The notes beneath the pieces are model-generated. The model was not told where the DNA came from and did no database searches. It worked only from the letters and a program-made list of their open reading frames with translations. Below, piece after piece: positions 8,355-17,723 of a stretch of DNA of 64,000 bases. The DNA comes from Halobacteriovorax sp. HLS (lineage in GTDB: Bacteria > Bdellovibrionota > Bacteriovoracia > Bacteriovoracales > Bacteriovoracaceae): positions 248,001 to 312,000 of the forward strand of contig NZ_QOCL01000002.1 in the NCBI RefSeq assembly GCF_004006665.1. Reading direction: 5' to 3'. Numbering within the stretch: the stretch's first letter is position 1; each line of letters begins with the position of its first letter. The position numbers and the translations under genes were made by a program.

Positions 8355-8909
8355 ATGAAGAAATTTTTTCCAATTTATCTATTATTCATCACTTTATCTG
8401 TTGTTACAGTAGGGCAGATGATGTTTAACTGGCTTGATTTAAAGGCCGGGTCAACAAATGTTGAGAAAAAAGTTTTTTCCCACTATGAGTCTCTTTATTC
8501 TCAATTAGAGTTATCTGATATCTCAGGCGAAAAAATTAAGCTAAAAGAGTTAAAGAGTCCTATTGTAATATTGAACTTTTGGGCCACGTGGTGTCAGCCA
8601 TGCTTAGAAGAGTTTCCATCAATTGTGGCATTAAGAAATAAATACACTGAAGATCAAGTTCGTGTTCTTGGAATTAATCAAGATGACGAAAAGCAAATAA
8701 TAAATATAAAAAAAGCAGTTAAGAAGTTTAATCTAAATTTTTCTAATATTGCTGATGTTAACGGATCGATATTAGAGAAATTTATGATTTCTGCTATTCC
8801 AGTTTCTATTATCTACCACAATGGCAAAGTAATCGAAGTGTCTAATGGGGCCAAAGATTACTCTTCTGAAGAGGTCATTGAGAAATTTAACTCTCTACTT
8901 AAACTTTAA
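8355..8909 (+). CDS. TlpA/ResA-type membrane-anchored thioredoxin
   Basis: The protein has 184 residues with an N-terminal signal anchor (about residues 4-24) and a periplasmic thioredoxin fold. The active site is WATWCQPC (Cys80, Cys83), followed by the LEEFPSI helix and a cis-proline region (SAIPVSII). This is the TlpA/ResA pattern, whose members reduce disulfides in periplasmic proteins, often for cytochrome maturation. It sits alone between the pilin-like gene (divergent) and the Kazal lipoprotein (convergent, 4-bp overlap). The partner is not evident. Confidence 0.85.
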   Translation: MKKFFPIYLLFITLSVVTVGQMMFNWLDLKAGSTNVEKKVFSHYESLYSQLELSDISGEKIKLKELKSPIVILNFWATWCQPCLEEFPSIVALRNKYTEDQVRVLGINQDDEKQIINIKKAVKKFNLNFSNIADVNGSILEKFMISAIPVSIIYHNGKVIEVSNGAKDYSSEEVIEKFNSLLKL

Positions 8910-9271
8910 GGACAAGCGCCAGGTTTTACAATAGTCGCGCGTTCTTTATTCATCTCACATTCATTATCATATTGTTTAGGAATGGGCATAACTTGTGTAC
9001 AAAGCATACCTTCGGGGCAAGCTTGCATAGGAGGAGTCGCGCATACTGGACCTGAGTTAGGATTACATTCGCACTTTCCTATTTCGAAAGTGGAGACTCC
9101 TTTACACTTTGCGAGGCAAGGATTGTCATAAGTAGTTCCGTTTGAACAAACAGGGTTGAATTCAAAGGTACAATTGCATTGCGACTGTACACTAGAAGTT
9201 TTTTTTATTTCACTATTAAATAAACAGGAAGTGAGAAGAAATAGTATTATTAAGAAGTAGTTCTTACTCAT
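8906..9271 (-). CDS. Lipoprotein with Kazal-type protease inhibitor domains
   Basis: A 121-residue protein with a lipobox (LLTSC, Cys16). A classic Kazal module spans about 32-67: CNC...NPVCSNGTTYDNPCLAKC. A second, degenerate module (about 69-120) keeps GPVC, a QYDNEC segment and the final GAC but has an inserted loop with two extra cysteines. Kazal domains block serine proteases by a rigid exposed loop. A surface-anchored copy could shield the cell from its own or prey proteases (inference). The gene begins 17 bp after hutI and is probably the last gene of that operon. Confidence 0.8.
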   Translation of the reverse strand: MSKNYFLIILFLLTSCLFNSEIKKTSSVQSQCNCTFEFNPVCSNGTTYDNPCLAKCKGVSTFEIGKCECNPNSGPVCATPPMQACPEGMLCTQVMPIPKQYDNECEMNKERATIVKPGACP

Positions 9272-9288
9272 CGATCATTAAACTCTAA

Positions 9289-10503
9289 TTAGTTAATACT
9301 AAAGTTAGTTCCCCAGTTGTAAGTAATCTTATCAATATGATTTACATCAAAGATGCTAAAGCGAGGGGCTAAGCCTTCTTGAATAGCGCCTTGATTTTTG
9401 AGCCCAAGTGCATGAGCAGCGTTGAGTGTAATTGCGCTCCATAGGTGAGCAATATTCATTTTGTAGTGTGGTGCTGCTATTGAAGCGATCAATATAACAT
9501 TATCACAGTGACATGATCCAGGATTATAGTCAGATGCGATAGCAACCTTAACACCGGCGTCAAAAAAAGCTTTAGCATCTGCTTGTGGCTTTCCAAGAAA
9601 GAAACCTGTTCCCGGTAAGAGAGTTGCAACAGTTGATGAATTGGCGAGGGCCTCGATTCCATCCTGTGAAGTCATTAGTAAGTGGTCAGTACTAAGAGCA
9701 CCATTTTTAGCCGCAAGAATAGCGCCTTTATTGTCTTGAAACTCATCAGCATGGCTTTTAACTCTAATTCCTAGAATACTTGCAACATCAAAAAGTTGTT
9801 GAGTATCAACTTCGTCAAAATATCCACTTTCGTGAAAAATATCAACAGCATCAATAATGTGCAATGGAGCTAGCTCTTTTAGAAGAGGAATAACTACTTT
9901 ATTTAAATATTCGTTTGAACTTGAATACTTCGCAGGAACAGCATGAGCGGCCATAAATGTATTTATTATTTGTACTCTTCCTTTAAAATGGCTTTTTAAT
10001 TTATCAATAATCAACGAACATTCTTTTTCTTTTTCATAATTTAGGCCATATCCACTCTTTACTTCTATCGTGCCAACTCCATAAGAGTGAATCTTTTCAA
10101 CTCTTGAGATGGCAAGATCAAGAAGCTCTTTTTGAGTTAAATTATTGGTAGATTTCATAGTTGAAAGTATTCCACCTCCAGCATTTGCAATCTCTTGATA
10201 GTCAGCACCATTTAGTCGCATTGAGTACTCATTCGAGCGATCACCGCCAAATACAAGGTGAGTGTGGGAGTCAACAACTTCAGGAAGTAAGACTTTTCCA
10301 GTAAAGTCTTCTGTTGATATTCCAGCATAATCTGCTGGAAGGTCTGTATGAGGACCAACCCACTTAATTTCATTTGAATCAAAGACAATGGATGCATTTT
10401 CAATAATAGATAGATCTTCGCTGCTAAGGTTTCTACCATCCTTTACAAGTGCTCCTTGAAGAGTGACTATTTGAGAAAAATTAGTAAATGCCATTAAACT
10501 CAT
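9289..10503 (-). CDS. hutI: Imidazolonepropionase
   Basis: Third enzyme of histidine degradation; opens 4-imidazolone-5-propionate to N-formimino-glutamate. The 404 residues show the amidohydrolase metal site DSHTHLVFGGDR, a KSGYGL segment, HADEF, the STDHLL stretch and the late ASDYNPGSCH motif, all typical of HutI. AGGA precedes the ATG, giving a good ribosome site. It follows hutH by 8 bp. No hutU or formiminoglutamase gene is in the window, so the rest of the pathway must be elsewhere. Confidence 0.95.
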   Translation of the reverse strand: MSLMAFTNFSQIVTLQGALVKDGRNLSSEDLSIIENASIVFDSNEIKWVGPHTDLPADYAGISTEDFTGKVLLPEVVDSHTHLVFGGDRSNEYSMRLNGADYQEIANAGGGILSTMKSTNNLTQKELLDLAISRVEKIHSYGVGTIEVKSGYGLNYEKEKECSLIIDKLKSHFKGRVQIINTFMAAHAVPAKYSSSNEYLNKVVIPLLKELAPLHIIDAVDIFHESGYFDEVDTQQLFDVASILGIRVKSHADEFQDNKGAILAAKNGALSTDHLLMTSQDGIEALANSSTVATLLPGTGFFLGKPQADAKAFFDAGVKVAIASDYNPGSCHCDNVILIASIAAPHYKMNIAHLWSAITLNAAHALGLKNQGAIQEGLAPRFSIFDVNHIDKITYNWGTNFSIN

Positions 10504-10511
10504 TTGATATC

Positions 10512-12056
10512 CTAGAATAATTCTTTTATATGTTCTGAGGCCGCCTGTGTAATCTCAGTCGAAGAGATAAGCTTCTTTATATTTTCCATGTCTTTATAAA
10601 AGATTCGGTCTTCTTCAATTGGAGGAACGTGTTTACGAATAAGTTTGTGTACAGCTTCAATCGCAGGAGATGATTTTAAAGGTCTTTGAAAGTCCATAGC
10701 TTGAGTGTTGCAAAGAAGTTCAATACCAAGAACAGTTTTTGCATTATCAATAACCTCGTGAAGCTTTCTTCCAGATGTTACTCCCATTGAAACATGATCT
10801 TCTTTATCGGTAGAGGTTGGAATACTGTCAACCGAAGCTGGATGGCATAAGTATTTATTTTCAGAGGTTAGTGCAGCAGCAGTTACATGAGCAATCATTA
10901 AACCTGAGTTTAATCCAGAGTTCTTAGTTAAAAATGCAGGTAAATCTGAAAACGTAGGGTTCATCATTTTTTCTATTCTTCGTTCACAAATATTACAAAT
11001 TTCCGCTACACCCATTGCAAGATAATCCATTGCAAAAGCAAGTGCTTCACCGTGAAAGTTTCCGCCGCTAACGACATCATCCTCTTCTAAGAAGATGAGA
11101 GGGTTGTCTGTAACAGAGTTTAGCTCAATAGAGATAACCTCTCTTGCATGCTTTAGGGTTTGTCTACAAGCTCCATGCACCTGAGGAACACACCTCAAAG
11201 AATAAGGGTCTTGCACTTTTCCACAATCATCATGAGAATCTTTAATTTCTGATCCTTCTAATAAATTATTTAAGTTGTTACAACACTCGATTTGACCAGG
11301 GTGAGGCTTAAGCATAGTTATGCCACGGTGGTATGCTCTGCTTGTTCCTTTGACTCCATCAAGAGTCATGATTGCACTAATGTCAGCAGTTTTCATTATA
11401 TTTTCAGCTTCAACAACGGCGCAAGCTCCTAAAGCCGCCATAACTGCAGTTCCATTTATAAGTGCAAGGCCATCTTTAGGTCCAAGTACTGCAGGAGCTT
11501 TTGAGATCTGGTCAATTGCAAATGCCGAGCTTACGTGTTTCCCATCATAAATAACTTCGCCTTCACCGATAAGAGCAAGAGCAATATGTGAAAGTGGAGC
11601 AAGGTCACCAGATGCTCCAACTGATCCTTTTTCAGGGACTATAGGAATTATATCGTTATTAATAAAATCAACTAGAAGCTGAACAATCTCTGGTTGGATT
11701 CCAGAGAAACCAGAGATTAAACAATTTGCTCTAAGTACCATTATCGCTCTAGTAATTTCACGAGAAAAAGGTCTTCCAGTTCCTGTGCAATGGGACCTGA
11801 TTAGGTTTATCTGTAGAGTAGCAAGCTGCTCTTTCTTTATATGCATATTCGAAAGCGCGCCAAAACCTGTATTTATACCATAAACAGGGTCGCCCTTTTC
11901 AACGATACTATGAACATAGGCACGTGCTTCTTTCATTTTCACGAGTGCTTTGTCACATATTTTTACCTGTGTGTTTTTTGGTTTTGCAAATGCAATGTGA
12001 TGAACTTGTTCTATCGTTAATGATTGTCCGTTTAAAACGATTTCGTTAATAGGCAT
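10512..12056 (-). CDS. hutH: Histidine ammonia-lyase
   Basis: Converts histidine to urocanate and ammonia, the first HUT step. The Ala-Ser-Gly triplet (148-150, in GSVGASGDLAPLSH) cyclises to the MIO electrophile of this family. The YGINTGFG segment (around 59-66) and the FHGEALAFAMD and QEDHVSMG-like (KEDHVSMG) blocks are present. Its 514 residues match the usual length. It is placed 1 bp after rpe and 8 bp before hutI, so its expression is probably tied to the upstream def-fmt-rpe genes, an unusual setting for a catabolic gene. Confidence 0.96.
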   Translation of the reverse strand: MPINEIVLNGQSLTIEQVHHIAFAKPKNTQVKICDKALVKMKEARAYVHSIVEKGDPVYGINTGFGALSNMHIKKEQLATLQINLIRSHCTGTGRPFSREITRAIMVLRANCLISGFSGIQPEIVQLLVDFINNDIIPIVPEKGSVGASGDLAPLSHIALALIGEGEVIYDGKHVSSAFAIDQISKAPAVLGPKDGLALINGTAVMAALGACAVVEAENIMKTADISAIMTLDGVKGTSRAYHRGITMLKPHPGQIECCNNLNNLLEGSEIKDSHDDCGKVQDPYSLRCVPQVHGACRQTLKHAREVISIELNSVTDNPLIFLEEDDVVSGGNFHGEALAFAMDYLAMGVAEICNICERRIEKMMNPTFSDLPAFLTKNSGLNSGLMIAHVTAAALTSENKYLCHPASVDSIPTSTDKEDHVSMGVTSGRKLHEVIDNAKTVLGIELLCNTQAMDFQRPLKSSPAIEAVHKLIRKHVPPIEEDRIFYKDMENIKKLISSTEITQAASEHIKELF

Positions 12057-12057
12057 T

Positions 12058-12711
12058 TTAGCTCCTTAAGCTTTCTATTTTTGCTGAGTATGAAGATGGA
12101 CCATCTTTAAAGATATAAGATCCAGCAACGAGATTATTTGCACCAGCTTTAATTAGTTTATGAGAGTTTTCTTTATTAACACCACCATCTACTTGAATAA
12201 CTAAATTAGGGTGTGATGAATCTTTAAGTTTTTTAAAATATTTTATTTTGGAATAGGTGTCTTCTATAAAAGACTGTCCACCAAAACCAGGCTCTACAGA
12301 CATAATAAGAATGAGATCTATTTCTCTTAGAATTTCATCTGTAATCAATGAGCATTCTGTGTTTGGCTTAATAGAAATACCAACGCTAGGGTAGTACTCT
12401 TTAGCTTTTTTGATAAGAGAGAGTGGGTCTGTTGTTGCTTCTAAATGAAACGTGAAGTTATGAATTTCAAAGTCTTTGAAGGTGTTGATGAAGAACTCAG
12501 GATTGCTAACCATAAAGTGAGCATCTAGCTTAATTTTTGTTTTCTTAGAAATTTTTTCAACAATAGGGTGACCAAATGTTAAGTTTGGAACAAAGTGTGA
12601 GTCCATTATATCAAGATGAAACCAAATATTCTTAAAATTTGAAAAATGTCCTAGTTCACTTTCAATATTTAAAAAGTCGCAAGCTAGTAATGATGGAGAT
12701 ATGGTTGTCAT
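12058..12711 (-). CDS. rpe: Ribulose-phosphate 3-epimerase
   Basis: Interconverts ribulose-5-phosphate and xylulose-5-phosphate in the pentose phosphate pathway. The 217-residue TIM barrel has the family start SPSLLACDF, the metal-binding HLDIMDSHFVPNLTFG and DAHFMV segments, MSVEPGFGGQSF and the phosphate-binding VDGGVN...GANNLVAGS. It lies 7 bp after fmt and 1 bp before hutH. Confidence 0.95.
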   Translation of the reverse strand: MTTISPSLLACDFLNIESELGHFSNFKNIWFHLDIMDSHFVPNLTFGHPIVEKISKKTKIKLDAHFMVSNPEFFINTFKDFEIHNFTFHLEATTDPLSLIKKAKEYYPSVGISIKPNTECSLITDEILREIDLILIMSVEPGFGGQSFIEDTYSKIKYFKKLKDSSHPNLVIQVDGGVNKENSHKLIKAGANNLVAGSYIFKDGPSSYSAKIESLRS

Positions 12712-12718
12712 ATTAGTC

Positions 12719-13660
12719 CTAATTTATCGTAAATTCAGTTGTTGAGTTCTTTAACCCGTTTAATAGAGAAGAGTCTGTACAACGTTTCTTCCCCTCGAGC
12801 TGGACATCGACTAGTCTAAGTGTGCTGTCTTTACATCCAATAACAAGATTTCCTTCACTGGTATCGACCACTCCACAATCTAAGTCTTTTAATGATTTTT
12901 GTACTTTAAATACTTTTAATCTCTTTCCATTTAACTTACACCAAGTTCCTGGCCAAGGAATTAGGGCCCTAACTCTATTGTGAATCTCTTCATAATTCGA
13001 TTCAGAAAAATTTAAAAAGCCATCTTCCTTTTTAAGGGTAGGTGCAAATGTTGCTTTACTATGATCTTGTTGTTCAAAAGTGACGTTATTATTTTGAAGG
13101 TCATATATGAATCTATTTAAAGAGAGCGCTGCTTGAAATTTTAGTCTGGTGTAAAGTTGTCCACCTGTTTCATTCTCATTAACTTCTATAGGATCAGAAA
13201 GAACTAGATCTCCAGCGTCCATTTGTTTGACCATTCTTTGAATGCTAACACCAGTTTCATTATCGCCGTTTAGTAGAGCGTATTGAATTGGTGCTGCTCC
13301 TCTATATTTAGGTAACAATGAAGTATGAATATTATAAGAGCCCAGAGTAGGTAATGATAAAACCTTAGAGCCTAAAAATTGTGCGAAAGCGAGTACAACA
13401 AAAGCATCGATCTTTAATTTCGAAAGGGCTTCTAGTGCTTGCTCGTCCTTATTAATATTTTCTGTTTGTATAAGCTCTAATTTATGATTCTTCGCAAATT
13501 CTGCAACAGGGGGGGATTGGAGCTTTTGGCCACGGCCAGCAGGTCTGTCTGGCATAGTTATAACCGAGACAATATTCACACTTGGATGATTCAATAGCAT
13601 TTCTAATGTTGGAACAGAGAAATCAGGTGTTCCACAAAAAACGATATTAAGTTTTTTCAT
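12719..13660 (-). CDS. fmt: Methionyl-tRNA formyltransferase
   Basis: Formylates initiator Met-tRNA using 10-formyl-THF. Diagnostic segments are FCGTPDFSVPTLEML at the N-terminus, MPDRPAGRGQKL, and the catalytic NIHTSLLPKYRGAAPIQ block. The C-terminal anticodon-recognising OB-fold includes ALIPWPGTWC. Length 313 is standard. It follows def by 1 bp; the def-fmt pairing is widespread and supports both assignments. Confidence 0.96.
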   Translation of the reverse strand: MKKLNIVFCGTPDFSVPTLEMLLNHPSVNIVSVITMPDRPAGRGQKLQSPPVAEFAKNHKLELIQTENINKDEQALEALSKLKIDAFVVLAFAQFLGSKVLSLPTLGSYNIHTSLLPKYRGAAPIQYALLNGDNETGVSIQRMVKQMDAGDLVLSDPIEVNENETGGQLYTRLKFQAALSLNRFIYDLQNNNVTFEQQDHSKATFAPTLKKEDGFLNFSESNYEEIHNRVRALIPWPGTWCKLNGKRLKVFKVQKSLKDLDCGVVDTSEGNLVIGCKDSTLRLVDVQLEGKKRCTDSSLLNGLKNSTTEFTIN

Positions 13661-13661
13661 A

Positions 13662-14255
13662 TTAGAGACCTTTTTTCTTCTTCTGTTTCAGAAATTTTTT
13701 CTTAAGTAGGTTTTGTTTTAGCATGCTCAGTCTTTCAAGAAAAACAATTCCCTCAAGGTGATCATTTTCATGTTGAATACAAATAGATAATAACTCATCA
13801 GCATCAATTGAGTGATGGTTTCCATCTATATCTTGATAGTCTACAGTTATTGTTTCAAATCTTTTAACTTCTTCATATATTCCTGGAACACTTAAACACC
13901 CTTCTTCATAGAGGGTTTCACCTTGAGTATTTTTAATAACAGGATTGATGAATATCATTGGTTTAAAATTAGAGAGTTTATACTCAACAGTGTCATCTGC
14001 CTTGGTAATCTCTTCTCTATCATAGTCGATATCCATAACAAATAATCTAATGCTCTCTCCAACTTGTGGTGCCGCTAGACCAATGCCTGGAGCTTTATAC
14101 ATGGTATAGAGCATATTCTTGCAAAGGAGCTTTAGCTCATCATTAAATTCAGTAACTGGTAGTGCTACTTTTTTTAAAACTGGAGCTGGATAGGTTTTTA
14201 TTTGAAGGAGTTCACCTTCTAGTTTGTAGTTCTCTAATATATTTGAATTTTCCAT
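13662..14255 (-). CDS. def: Peptide deformylase
   Basis: Removes the N-formyl group from nascent proteins. All three signature motifs are present: GIGLAAPQVG (57-66), EEGCLSVPG with the metal cysteine (Cys120), and QHENDHLEG (161-169) with the two metal histidines and catalytic glutamate. At 197 residues it has a basic C-terminal tail (LLKKKFLKQKKKKGL), longer than the core enzyme. It heads the def-fmt pair and starts 32 bp after the glycosyltransferase gene. Confidence 0.95.
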   Translation of the reverse strand: MENSNILENYKLEGELLQIKTYPAPVLKKVALPVTEFNDELKLLCKNMLYTMYKAPGIGLAAPQVGESIRLFVMDIDYDREEITKADDTVEYKLSNFKPMIFINPVIKNTQGETLYEEGCLSVPGIYEEVKRFETITVDYQDIDGNHHSIDADELLSICIQHENDHLEGIVFLERLSMLKQNLLKKKFLKQKKKKGL

Positions 14256-14287
14256 GAGCCCTTATAGCATGGGTGCGACGCGTAAGT

Positions 14288-15910
14288 CTACTTCAAGGGC
14301 TTGTTTTTTAAGAGGTAAACAGTGTCTTTAAGTATGGCAATATCATTATTTTTCAAGGCCTTAGAGATATCTTTTGCCTTAGAGCCACGTTTCCATACTT
14401 TCCAGGTAGTTACGACATCAGTTAACTTTTTCAAATTGAGTTGTTCATAAGTATTTCTATGAACAATATAGAAGTGATTATTTTCAATAATATACTGTCT
14501 AATTGTTTGATCATTAAGCCAGTCGACCTTTCTTTCTAGGGCTTCTTCTATGAAGTAGGGCTTTCTAACTAATGCGCCGACTTGTTTATTACCAATTGTT
14601 TTTATTACAGCTTCAGGAACATATGGAAGAATGAAAGATGGAATGAAAATATTCCAAACATTACCTATGATAAAGAAGCTAATTAAATACTTATTTAATA
14701 GCTTCTTACTGCGAAGAAAATAATAAGATCCAATTAATAGAAGAACACATGTTGTGATGACTTTAATAGTAAGACTTATTGAAGAGTTCACTTCTTTGAA
14801 AATGAGTAGGCATGCAAATGCTACTGAGGTGATAACCATAAGTGTTGATAAAGTTATATTAGCTAGTCTAATCATACTTTTTCTTTTTGAATTTAAGGCA
14901 TAACTAGTCAGCAAGATGTAATTAATAATTAAGAAAAATATTAGAGACGGCATCGCGTAGTGATGTGAACGTTGAGATGGAACTAACCATAATAAAAAGA
15001 AGACAAGGAAATTACATATTGAAAAAAGTAAGAATGAGTCTTTCTTTATTTCTTGAAAGTGGTCTTTAAATTGAGAGATAGTTGTTGGTAAGTAGAGTGA
15101 CCAAGGCAGTGAAAATATAAGCAATCCTTGAAAAACGTGTCTCATCGGATATGGCCTAGCTTGAAACTTACCCATGTTTTCTCTAAGAAAGAAGTAGTCA
15201 AAGAATGCATTTCCATATTGCAAGTAGCAAATAAAGAACCAGACTGAACCAAGAAGTAATCCGACGAAAGACCAGTTAAAGACCTTTTTAAACTTTATAA
15301 AGTTTATTCCATTTAAGTATGAGTCTACAATTAAGAATAGTCCGCAGCCTCCTGTGGCCATGACTAGAGAAACTGGACCTTTAACAAGTATCGATAATGC
15401 TAAGAAAATAGAACCTATCCATAAAGAATACTTTTCATCTTTAAGATATAAGTAAAAATAAAGTGACGCTAAGGTAGTTAAAGTAGTTAAGGGCATCTCC
15501 ATCATAAATATTCTTGAATACTTAAACATACCGACTGTCGCCAAAATAAAAATAAAGATATTTAGAAATGGAGTTCTAATAAGTGAAGATACCTTCTTAG
15601 AAATCAAGAAGATGGTTGAAATTGAAAAAAGAACTATAATTAGACGAGATGTGAATATTCCTGGACCACCTGCAAAGAGATATCCAATATGTGCCATCCA
15701 AAACTGCAGAGGTGGCTTGGACCAGTGGTCCATTTCATTATATTGAGGAACAAGAAATGACTTCATCTCATACATTTCTTTGGCGATCTGGAGATAAAAT
15801 CCTTCAGTTCCCTGGCGAATGGCATCTAGATTACCAATACCCCAAGAATAAAGCATGAATACGATAAATAGAATAATATATTTAAAGAGATCTTCATGTT
15901 TAATTTTCAT
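14288..15910 (-). CDS. ArnT-like (PMT/GT83 family) membrane glycosyltransferase
   Basis: A 540-residue polytopic protein with about 11-12 hydrophobic helices. The N-terminal periplasmic loop has the family pattern RQGTEGFYLQIAKEM...HWSKPPLQFWMAH, equivalent to the E-R-Y...KPPL-W region of ArnT and related enzymes that move a sugar from an undecaprenyl carrier to lipid A or another acceptor. The usual acidic-arginine pair near residue 35 is GTEGFY rather than xxExRY, so it is a variant. The start overlaps the permease stop by one base. Modification of lipid A or LPS is the likely role (inference). Confidence 0.75.
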   Translation of the reverse strand: MKIKHEDLFKYIILFIVFMLYSWGIGNLDAIRQGTEGFYLQIAKEMYEMKSFLVPQYNEMDHWSKPPLQFWMAHIGYLFAGGPGIFTSRLIIVLFSISTIFLISKKVSSLIRTPFLNIFIFILATVGMFKYSRIFMMEMPLTTLTTLASLYFYLYLKDEKYSLWIGSIFLALSILVKGPVSLVMATGGCGLFLIVDSYLNGINFIKFKKVFNWSFVGLLLGSVWFFICYLQYGNAFFDYFFLRENMGKFQARPYPMRHVFQGLLIFSLPWSLYLPTTISQFKDHFQEIKKDSFLLFSICNFLVFFLLWLVPSQRSHHYAMPSLIFFLIINYILLTSYALNSKRKSMIRLANITLSTLMVITSVAFACLLIFKEVNSSISLTIKVITTCVLLLIGSYYFLRSKKLLNKYLISFFIIGNVWNIFIPSFILPYVPEAVIKTIGNKQVGALVRKPYFIEEALERKVDWLNDQTIRQYIIENNHFYIVHRNTYEQLNLKKLTDVVTTWKVWKRGSKAKDISKALKNNDIAILKDTVYLLKNKPLK

Positions 15911-17016
15911 TAACCGGCCAATTTTCTATTTTTTGAAAAAATAATTATAAGTAAGACTGTAAATAGAGCAGGCACTGAGAATGTTGCGACCAAAGGAGAT
16001 AACTTTGCATTATTCCCAAGCTCTAGTAGGTATGAATATATAAGCCAGTATAAAATGGTAAAAAAGAAGACAAGAGCGATATTATTTCCAAAAGAGCTGC
16101 TTCTTCTATTTGGATTGAATATTGATACAGATGCTAAGATGGTAAAAATAATACAAATGATTGAGTTAGAAAATTTATCATAAAATAAAACCATATATTC
16201 ACTTATGTTTATTCCACTACTTTGAAGCTGTTTGATGTATTGCCATAAATTGAATATGTTCAAAATTGTAATATCGGCTTCAATCTGACTAAGGTCATCT
16301 GGTGTCTCATTAATATTAACTGGAATCTTTGAAAGATTCTCAATTTTTGGAAATGATTTTTGGTTGAGCTTCTTTAAACTAGATTGTTTGTCAGATACCC
16401 ATAAACCATTTTGATATGAAACTTTATTAATAGTTTCTATTTCCTCTAAATATGAATCAACTGATAGTCTATAGAGACTAACATTGAAAATCTCCTTCTT
16501 TACCGAGTCATAATTTGTAAAAGAGATGAAGTAATCGTCAGATTTATACCACATCTTTCCAGAGCCGATAGTTGATGATTTAAGGCCCTGACTACGTAGA
16601 TTTCGAAATTTATGAGATGAGCCCTGAATAAATGTTTCTCTATGAGACTTAACAAAAGGCCCTACAAATGAAGTCGTTGCAAACTGTATAAAGGTTACCA
16701 GCAGTGAAGCAAGAGTGAGGTCGATTATATAGTTCTTACGAGAGTATCCGGCAGCGAAGATTGCTGTTAGTTCGCTTCTAGTTTTTAACTTATTGATACT
16801 AAAAAGTGATGCCATAAGGCAGGAAACAGGAAATATTTTATTTAAGTAATCAGGGATTTCAATAAAGTGATTTATTACGACTTCAAGAGCTGTTACATTA
16901 CCTCGCAGAAAGCCTGAGATTAAATTCGCAACAGAGATTAGTAAAAAAAGTGCAATCACTGCACCTGCGAAAAAACGAAACCATTCTTTTAAAATTAACT
17001 TCCGTATAATATTCAT
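15910..17016 (-). CDS. LptF/LptG-family LPS export permease
   Basis: A 368-residue membrane protein. Three N-terminal helices come first, with the family's coupling segment (FSINKLKTRSELTAIFAAGYSRKNYI). A periplasmic beta-jellyroll region of about 170 residues and three C-terminal helices follow. This is the YjgP/YjgQ (LptF/LptG) architecture, which extracts LPS from the inner membrane together with LptB. Only one such permease is here, so the partner must be elsewhere. It overlaps both neighbours by a single base, so tight translational coupling with the CFI-box protein and glycosyltransferase is likely. Confidence 0.85.
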   Translation of the reverse strand: MNIIRKLILKEWFRFFAGAVIALFLLISVANLISGFLRGNVTALEVVINHFIEIPDYLNKIFPVSCLMASLFSINKLKTRSELTAIFAAGYSRKNYIIDLTLASLLVTFIQFATTSFVGPFVKSHRETFIQGSSHKFRNLRSQGLKSSTIGSGKMWYKSDDYFISFTNYDSVKKEIFNVSLYRLSVDSYLEEIETINKVSYQNGLWVSDKQSSLKKLNQKSFPKIENLSKIPVNINETPDDLSQIEADITILNIFNLWQYIKQLQSSGINISEYMVLFYDKFSNSIICIIFTILASVSIFNPNRRSSSFGNNIALVFFFTILYWLIYSYLLELGNNAKLSPLVATFSVPALFTVLLIIIFSKNRKLAG

Positions 17017-17720
17017 TAAATAATCTTTACAACTTTGGTGATAAACTTCAGTAGAGGTCTAATTATTAAAGTATTTATAAAATTAGAGGTTTTTGGATAT
17101 TGCTCAAATTTATCAACTAGTAGTGGCGATAAAGTATAGTAATACTCTGTGAATGCATAACCTATTTTAGTTTTTACAATTTTAGTTTTAAATTCACGCA
17201 GCTCATTTGTAACAGGATGATCGGTTCCAAAGCTATAGGTTGCGATAAAACACCCTTTCGAGTCTACTTGAATTCTTTGGTAAGCATTCTGAAAAGCCTT
17301 TAGGTTATGGGCTTGTTTTCTCTTGATAAACTTCTTCATCATTTGGGCATTTATATGCTGATATTTATAACCTGTAGAAAATTTAACAAATTGATCAAGA
17401 CACCTAAGAGACTCTGATTGAAGATTAGGGGACCTATCATAGGCCTTTGCTAAGTCCCAATAAGAATGGCTTATTAAGAGTAGCTCTGAGATTTCTTTCT
17501 CAGCATCAAATAGACTTGGAGAAAGTTTGTCCTCAGTTGTTTTAAAATAATTTGCAAGAATATTGAGATACATTGAGTACCTCTCAACTGCTTTAGGAAT
17601 ATCTCCCTTGGCAACGTAATCACGAGCTTGTTTAAGTGATTTTAGTCTTTCGCGATATGCCTTAAGTATTGACTCCGGTCTTTTCTCTTCAGGCGTTTCT
17701 TCTGGTGTTTTGTTGACCAT
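17016..17720 (-). CDS. CFI-box (CxxATxxxG) domain protein of unknown function
   Basis: The 234 residues start with a charged, TPR-like helical region (about 15-130). They then show KGCFIATYSFGTDHPVTNELREFKT (around 157-180, described by its key residues C-F-I-A-T and H-P), the CFI-box motif that occurs near the C-terminus of many bacterial proteins. A hydrophobic C-terminal segment follows. The motif's biochemical role is not known to me. It overlaps lptG-like by one base and follows the barrel protein by 3 bp, so it probably belongs to the same envelope unit. Confidence 0.65.
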   Translation of the reverse strand: MVNKTPEETPEEKRPESILKAYRERLKSLKQARDYVAKGDIPKAVERYSMYLNILANYFKTTEDKLSPSLFDAEKEISELLLISHSYWDLAKAYDRSPNLQSESLRCLDQFVKFSTGYKYQHINAQMMKKFIKRKQAHNLKAFQNAYQRIQVDSKGCFIATYSFGTDHPVTNELREFKTKIVKTKIGYAFTEYYYTLSPLLVDKFEQYPKTSNFINTLIIRPLLKFITKVVKII

Positions 17721-17723
17721 TAA

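Noticed and set aside
14256-14302. Inverted repeat AGCCCTT / AAGGGCT between def and the glycosyltransferase gene
   Set aside because: The loop is over 30 bases and the T-run is on the strand with no genes, so it is unlikely to be a terminator.
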